Shown: positions 59,877 to 64,000 of the stretch, piece by piece | Layout of the letters: the number at the start of each line of letters is the position of its first letter | Position numbering within the stretch: the stretch's first letter is position 1 | NCBI GenBank assembly: GCA_016748015.1 | Contig: JAAOMT010000135.1 | Span: forward strand, 929,085 to 993,084 | Source of the DNA: Geosiphon pyriformis | Lineage: Eukaryota; Glomeromycota; Glomeromycetes; Archaeosporales; Geosiphonaceae | Direction: 5' to 3' | Length of the DNA: 64,000 bases | Made by a program: the position numbers and the translations under genes | Notes under the pieces: generated by a model | What the model saw: only the letters and a program-made list of their open reading frames with translations | Told to the model about the DNA's origin: nothing | The model's database searches: none

Positions 59877-62171
59877 AAAACTTGTAAAAACTCTTTGTCT
59901 CCTTAATTTTATGACCATGACCAGAGCTAAGAGTAAAAAAGCTGCACCTGATATCTGTTCTAGGATATCTAATAAAATTTCAACCAGAAGAGCTCTTTCT
60001 GTTGTAGAAGCAACTAAGCAAAACGTTTTAGAAGCCTTCTTCTTACTTAGTAATTGTGAAAAGCTGCTTTTGGTAGCCACTGAATCAACTTCCCCATCTT
60101 TGGCTGGTTTTTCACCAGTCAAAGTTCCTTCAAAGAGACATACTTGGGTTAGTCCCAGTGTTGCCTCCACCCCAACTAAGAGCCCAAAAGTTTTTAATAA
60201 TAGACCAGTAAATAAGCTGGTCTTCCTTTCTATAGACTTAACACCTGGTGCTTCTGGCACCATCTCTTCAAAAAAAATGGTCAAAAAGACCAAAAGTTCA
60301 GAAAAGTGGGAGCAGTCGCTTGCCTCTGCTATTGTCACACTGAACTCTTTTGTGGTTCCCAATAAGATCCTAGATGAGATCTCAGTAGCATCATCTGGCA
60401 CGTCATCTAAGATGGGCCAAGATCAACTACTGGCTGTGTTGCAAAATGTGGTGTTTTCCAATAGATCATTGCCGGTTTTAGAAGCAAAACAATCTCCTCC
60501 TGTTGGGTCACCTGTTCTTGAGAACTGGGCTGATCAAATGGAAACTGACTTATCTCCTTCTCTAGTTTCTGGTGCTACTTTTGGTGATGCTTGGGAAACT
60601 ATTACTAGTCATCAAAGGTTTGCTGGGTGGGTGGCCTCCACTCTGGTGCCTGGTGCTACTTTCAAGACCAAATTGGCTCATGTTAAGACTGTTTTTCAGT
60701 CTGTGCATGGTTTCTTGGGTGCCAAATCTGTTTCAAAAGACAATGTGAAGCTTTTCTGTATGGAGTTTGCTTCTCAACAGTCTTTGGAAGCTGTGTTTCT
60801 GGTTGAGCTTACAAGCTCTGTTCGTTTGGCCACTCTTAAAATTGCCAAGTCTTTGGTGGTTTCTGAATTTGGTTCTTCTTCTGCTGCTGTTGTGCTGCAT
60901 GATATACCTTTGGGTGTGTCTGCTGCTGACATTAAGTTGGCTCTTAGTGTGTTTGGTAGTGTCACTCGTGTTATGCTGAAGCCTGCTGGCATTTGGCAGT
61001 ATGTGGTGGTTTATTTTGAAAAGTTGGACTCTGCTGTGTCTGCCTTGAAGCATTGGTTAGTCTTGGTGGACAAGGATAGTGTTAGAATTCTCCCTCTGAT
61101 AAATCAAAATGAGACTATTTTGTTTCGTGATAAGTTTAAGACCAAATTGGTCAACCTTCCCCCTGGTTGTACTGCCTTTGAAATCAGTGATATGATTTCT
61201 CAGATTGATGGTCGTACATGTTTTATCCCTCGTTTTCCTGATTCTGGTCATTGTTCCCAGTTCGCTTTGGTTACATTTGGCTCTCAAGGTGATTTAAATT
61301 CTGCTGTAGTCAAGACTAGTACTCTAAGGAAATGCCGTATCTGGTGGGAAACTCCTGGCTGTCGGCACTGCTTTAGGTGTTAAGAAATAGGCTATCTGGC
61401 CATAGATTGCAAAATTTCCCCACCCCCCACTCCCAAGGTTCCCAAGATTTTCAAGTCTCGTTTTGTGGGTTCTGCTTCATATGCCAAGACTGCTGCTCCT
61501 TCTGGTCTTTCTGAGTTTCCTCCTTTGGTGGCTCCTTTGGCTGCTTCTGTTGTTGATCCTGCTGTTGGTTCTAGATTGGACTCTTTGGAAAAGCAGATTT
61601 TGGATTTGGCTGTTCTGGTTAAGTCTATTGTTGAGCCTGTTAGTTTTTTGGTTGCTTTGGTGTCTCGTCTTCTTGATGATAATGCTGCTAAGGCTGTTCA
61701 AGTCAAGAAGGATCTCATTTCTATGAAAAATGCTGCTAACAATTTTTCTAATCTCTTGGTTGGGGTCTCCAAGGACATTGCTTGTCTTAGATCTGAGGTT
61801 GACTTTGGTGATATAGATTATAATAGTATGCTGGCTGTTAAGCCTTCCTTTTTAAGTGAGGACACTATTAAGCGTGTTATTGCTTTGTGGTGTATGTCTG
61901 GTACTGAAACCAGAGGCAATATTGAGTCTACTAGATTGTTTCTTAGTGAGTTTATTTTTGACTCTAGGAATCTGAATGGTGTCATTGAGAAAATTCGTGG
62001 GTTGGGATTATTTCCACCTACTTTTGATTCAGCATAGTGAGTCCTTGATTGGGCCGAGTGTCTGATCACATGTAGAAAACGCATGATTTACGCCTATAAT
62101 GTAATTCCTTCTGTGGTATCATAGTTTAGGTGATATTTGGGTCTCGCTCGTTAAAATATAAAAAAAAAAAA
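59877..62171 (+). mobile_element. ORF1-only, LINE-like element with poly(A) tail
   Basis: About 2.3 kb with a short 5' UTR, one long ORF, a 3' UTR and a run of A, flanked by an 8-bp duplication AATCAAAC. The 3' UTR resembles that of the full-length LINE (GATTGG, CATGTAGAAAACGCATGATT near 62045-62090 against CATGTGTAGAAAGTGCATGA at 46624). No endonuclease or reverse transcriptase sequence is present. This fits a non-autonomous element mobilised by the enzyme of a related LINE through a shared 3' end; a private internal deletion of a larger LINE is the alternative. Confidence 0.75.
59911..62037 (+). pseudogene. ORF1-type RNA-binding protein with RRMs, zinc knuckle and coiled coil
   Basis: Open except for one in-frame TAA at 61381-61383, which falls in the zinc knuckle (GCRHCFRC, stop, EIGYLAIDC). 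The site would fit Gln, and the His of the CCHC motif reads Tyr. Start chosen at MTMTRAKSKKAA (59911); an upstream ATG at 59839 lies in the host LINE UTR. Order: Ser/Pro/Lys-rich N-terminus, RRM-like domain (AAVVLHDIPLGVSAADIKLA, then WQYVVVYFEK), second RRM-like domain (KLVNLPPGCTAFEISDMI, FALVTFGSQGDLNSAV), zinc knuckle, leucine-rich coiled coil (LDSLEKQILDLAVLVKSIVE). Probably binds the element RNA. Confidence 0.8.
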
Positions 62172-62206
62172 AATCAAACCCTTTTTTTGTTAGACCAACT
62201 GCCACT

Positions 62207-64000
62207 ATGAGTGGTCTTAGTGCTAAGAAAAGATCTGCCAGAGTCTCAACCATTGGTTCAGTTGGTGGTGGCTTAACTCAAAAAGTCAAGAAGCCTCTCA
62301 GTGGTGTTAAACTATCAAGTGCGGATAAAAATCTCAAAGATAGTGGGCTTATTAGTGTGGACAAGCAACTTACTAACATGAATACAGATAGAGAAGTCTC
62401 TGATAGTAAAACCACTTTTGACTCCCAAGTAAATACACCCAATGCAAAGCATTTCAATACTGGTGCGGCTATCAGTTCCCTTCTTGGCTCTATTAATTAT
62501 GACATGGATAATGAGGAGAAGGTTTTTCTTCCTCCCTATTTGTCTTTCTCTTTGGAAAAGGTGTGGGTGGACCCCAAAATTGTTAAAACTTAAGTGGAAG
62601 TAGCTGTGAAGAAATCTTTTGCTTTGAACATTAATCTTTTGGCTGTAGAAGGGAAATCAGCAATGGTTAAAACTCAGGTCATAAAAAACTTATTTTCAGG
62701 TATCAATGGTTTTGGGGGGGCCACTACCTCCTCAAAATTTGAAGGGATCATTAGATCAATATTTACTTCATCAAAAAGCATGGAAAAGGCTGCATCATTG
62801 GCCAGAGATAATAATATTATTGTGAACAGTGATCTTAAGAAACAAGGAATTCACTCAGATTGGGCCATAGTAATTAAGAAAATTCCCATGGATATGCCAA
62901 AGGAAATGATCATCGCCGCAGTATCTAAGTTTGAAAAAATTGAGTTGATCAAAATCCTGATTGGTTTATGGCAAAAGGCTGTGGTGGAATTCGCCGAACT
63001 GGAACAGACTGTGTTTTTGGCTGCTAGGTAGTCCTTTCTGATTGGTAAAGACTTGATTTGTGTGGCTATGGTGGTGGGCGATTGTGAAACTTGGGCATTT
63101 AGGGATCAGTTCAGGGCGCTTTTATTTACTTTGCCAATAGGAATTACTGCTCATGATCTTGGAGATCTTTTTGAAAGAGCTGGTGGAAAAACTTGTGTCA
63201 TAAATCGGTCATTAGAGACTGGTAATAGGGTCTGCTGTGCTGTTGTTTGTTTTGATTCTGATGAAGTTTTGGAGTCAGCTTTTTGCATGGAGCCAATCTT
63301 TGGTGGTATGAAACTCTCATGGGCTAGGCTGGATTTGGTTCGCTGTGAATAGTGTGGGAAGTTCGGTCATTTTGCCTTGGAATGTGATGCTGAGGTTGCA
63401 TCAGCCCTCAAATCTTCAAAGTTTTTTATAAGGCCTGCCAACCCAAAAAATTGTCTCCAGCTGGCCAAATTGTATGCGAAAAAAAATATACCAATCTCTT
63501 GTCCTGTTGCCTTTGGTGGCAAATCTTGGGCTCAAATAGTTTCAGTTGTTTCGGTTTCTTGTGGTTTTTATGCTGGTTCTGGTTCTGGTTTCTCACCTTC
63601 CGGTGCTTTGAGTTTAGGTGGGACATTTCCCTCTCTACCTGTGGTTGATTCTTCTTTGAGTGCTCACTTGGCACTTCTGGAACGCTCTGTGGAGCTTTTG
63701 TCTGAGCAGATTTCGGACATTCTTTCTTGTCTTGACAATGTTGGTTCAGTACCCTTGGTGCCTTCCTCTCAAATGGCTTCTTCTGTGGTTGTTTCTTAGT
63801 CCCCAACCTCTGCTCTTTTTGTGATTGCAAACTCCGACTTAGATTTTAACATGACAGTTGATGATTCTGGTGTCTGGCCTACTTCTTTTTCTCCAGGTGT
63901 TGCCAATTTGCTCTTGGGTCTGAGTAGCTCCAAAGTTCTAACTTCCAAAGTTGGTGGTCTGAAATTGAAGTTGGTTGTCCTCAATATCTCTGTTGGTTCA
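62207..64000 (+). pseudogene. LINE ORF1, four in-frame stops, truncated by window edge
   Basis: Begins ATGAGTGGTCTTAG like ORF1 at 40087 and stays in one frame to the window end without any indel, but has TAA at 62591-62593 and TAG at 63029-63031, 63350-63352 and 63797-63799. Compared with the sister copy, three of these stand where Gln, Trp and Gln are coded. RRM-like domain (AIVIKKIPMDMPKEMIIAAV), second RRM (LLFTLPIGITAHDLG) and the CCHC knuckle (CGKFGHFALEC, with its first Cys just before the stop at 63350) are visible. Confidence 0.85.

Larger units (their letters stand above)
59765..64000 (+). mobile_element. LINE running off the window, split by the ORF1-only element
   Basis: 5' UTR at 59765-59876 (same as 39950-40060: CTTCTTTCTCTCC, GTTTTTTCTGTTTTTGCATA, CTTCCACTATTTCACAAGAA). 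It resumes at 62180 with CCTTTTTTTGTTAGACCAAC and CTGCCACTATGAGTGG, matching the sister LINE just before its ORF1. The duplicated AATCAAAC (59869-59876 and 62172-62179) marks the insertion of the ORF1-only element. The copy continues beyond 64000, so its ORF2 and 3' end are not seen. Confidence 0.85.

Noticed and set aside
1-64000. tRNA, rRNA or mitochondrial origin of the AT-rich parts
   Set aside because: No tRNA cloverleaf or rRNA core was recognised by eye, and the nuclear spliceosomal introns and nuclear transposons argue against mitochondrial DNA; a tRNAscan run would be needed to exclude single tRNA genes.

Overview
This window looks like nuclear DNA of a repeat-rich early-diverging fungus. 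Arbuscular mycorrhizal fungi (Glomeromycotina, Gigasporales/Diversisporales type) fit best. The evidence is several intron-rich fungal housekeeping genes in islands of moderate GC, very AT-rich deserts between them, and heavy loads of LINEs and Ty3/gypsy elements. The organism call rests on gene style and remembered similarity of the LINE and gypsy families; no search was run.

Layout. 1-1930: LINE fragments on the minus strand, one of them interrupted by a 635-bp DNA-transposon-like element with 11-bp target duplications. 1932-3980: a GC-richer block of degenerate repeats that includes a 187-bp unit duplicated almost perfectly. 3981-6346: AT desert. 6351-22527: a nested stack of LTR elements. 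Outer element A (6351-21584) has no gag-pol in its remaining interior; it carries an unrecognised coding stretch plus a broken superfamily-2 RNA-helicase-like gene. Element B (9085-20577), a Ty3/gypsy element with a dUTPase-like domain and an extra intact ORF downstream of integrase, is inserted in A with 4-bp duplications. Two solo LTRs of family C are inserted in B. A solo LTR of family A follows at 21705-22527. 22528-24950: AT desert.

25901-33616: the large Arf-GEF gene SEC7 (24 exons, 1,933 residues, reading frame closes through every splice site). 34745-47090: an old minus-strand LINE hit by two solo LTRs and by a full-length plus-strand LINE (39950-46727) with a 13-bp target duplication. 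48282-56517: a compact gene island with UTP4 (minus) and EIPR1 (plus) sharing a 120-bp divergent promoter, then a CDC3-type septin (plus). 57300-59764: AT desert. 59765-64000: a LINE running off the right edge, with an ORF1-only LINE-like element inserted in its 5' UTR.

The host genes are unrelated housekeeping functions: Golgi/endosome Arf activation, small-subunit rRNA processing, GARP/EARP tethering and dense-core vesicle trafficking, and the septin cytoskeleton. The dominant biology is layered transposon insertion followed by decay. Nearly every nonsense codon and lost catalytic aspartate that could be compared with a sister copy or family consensus fits a C:G to T:A transition, which suggests a RIP-like or methylcytosine-deamination process.
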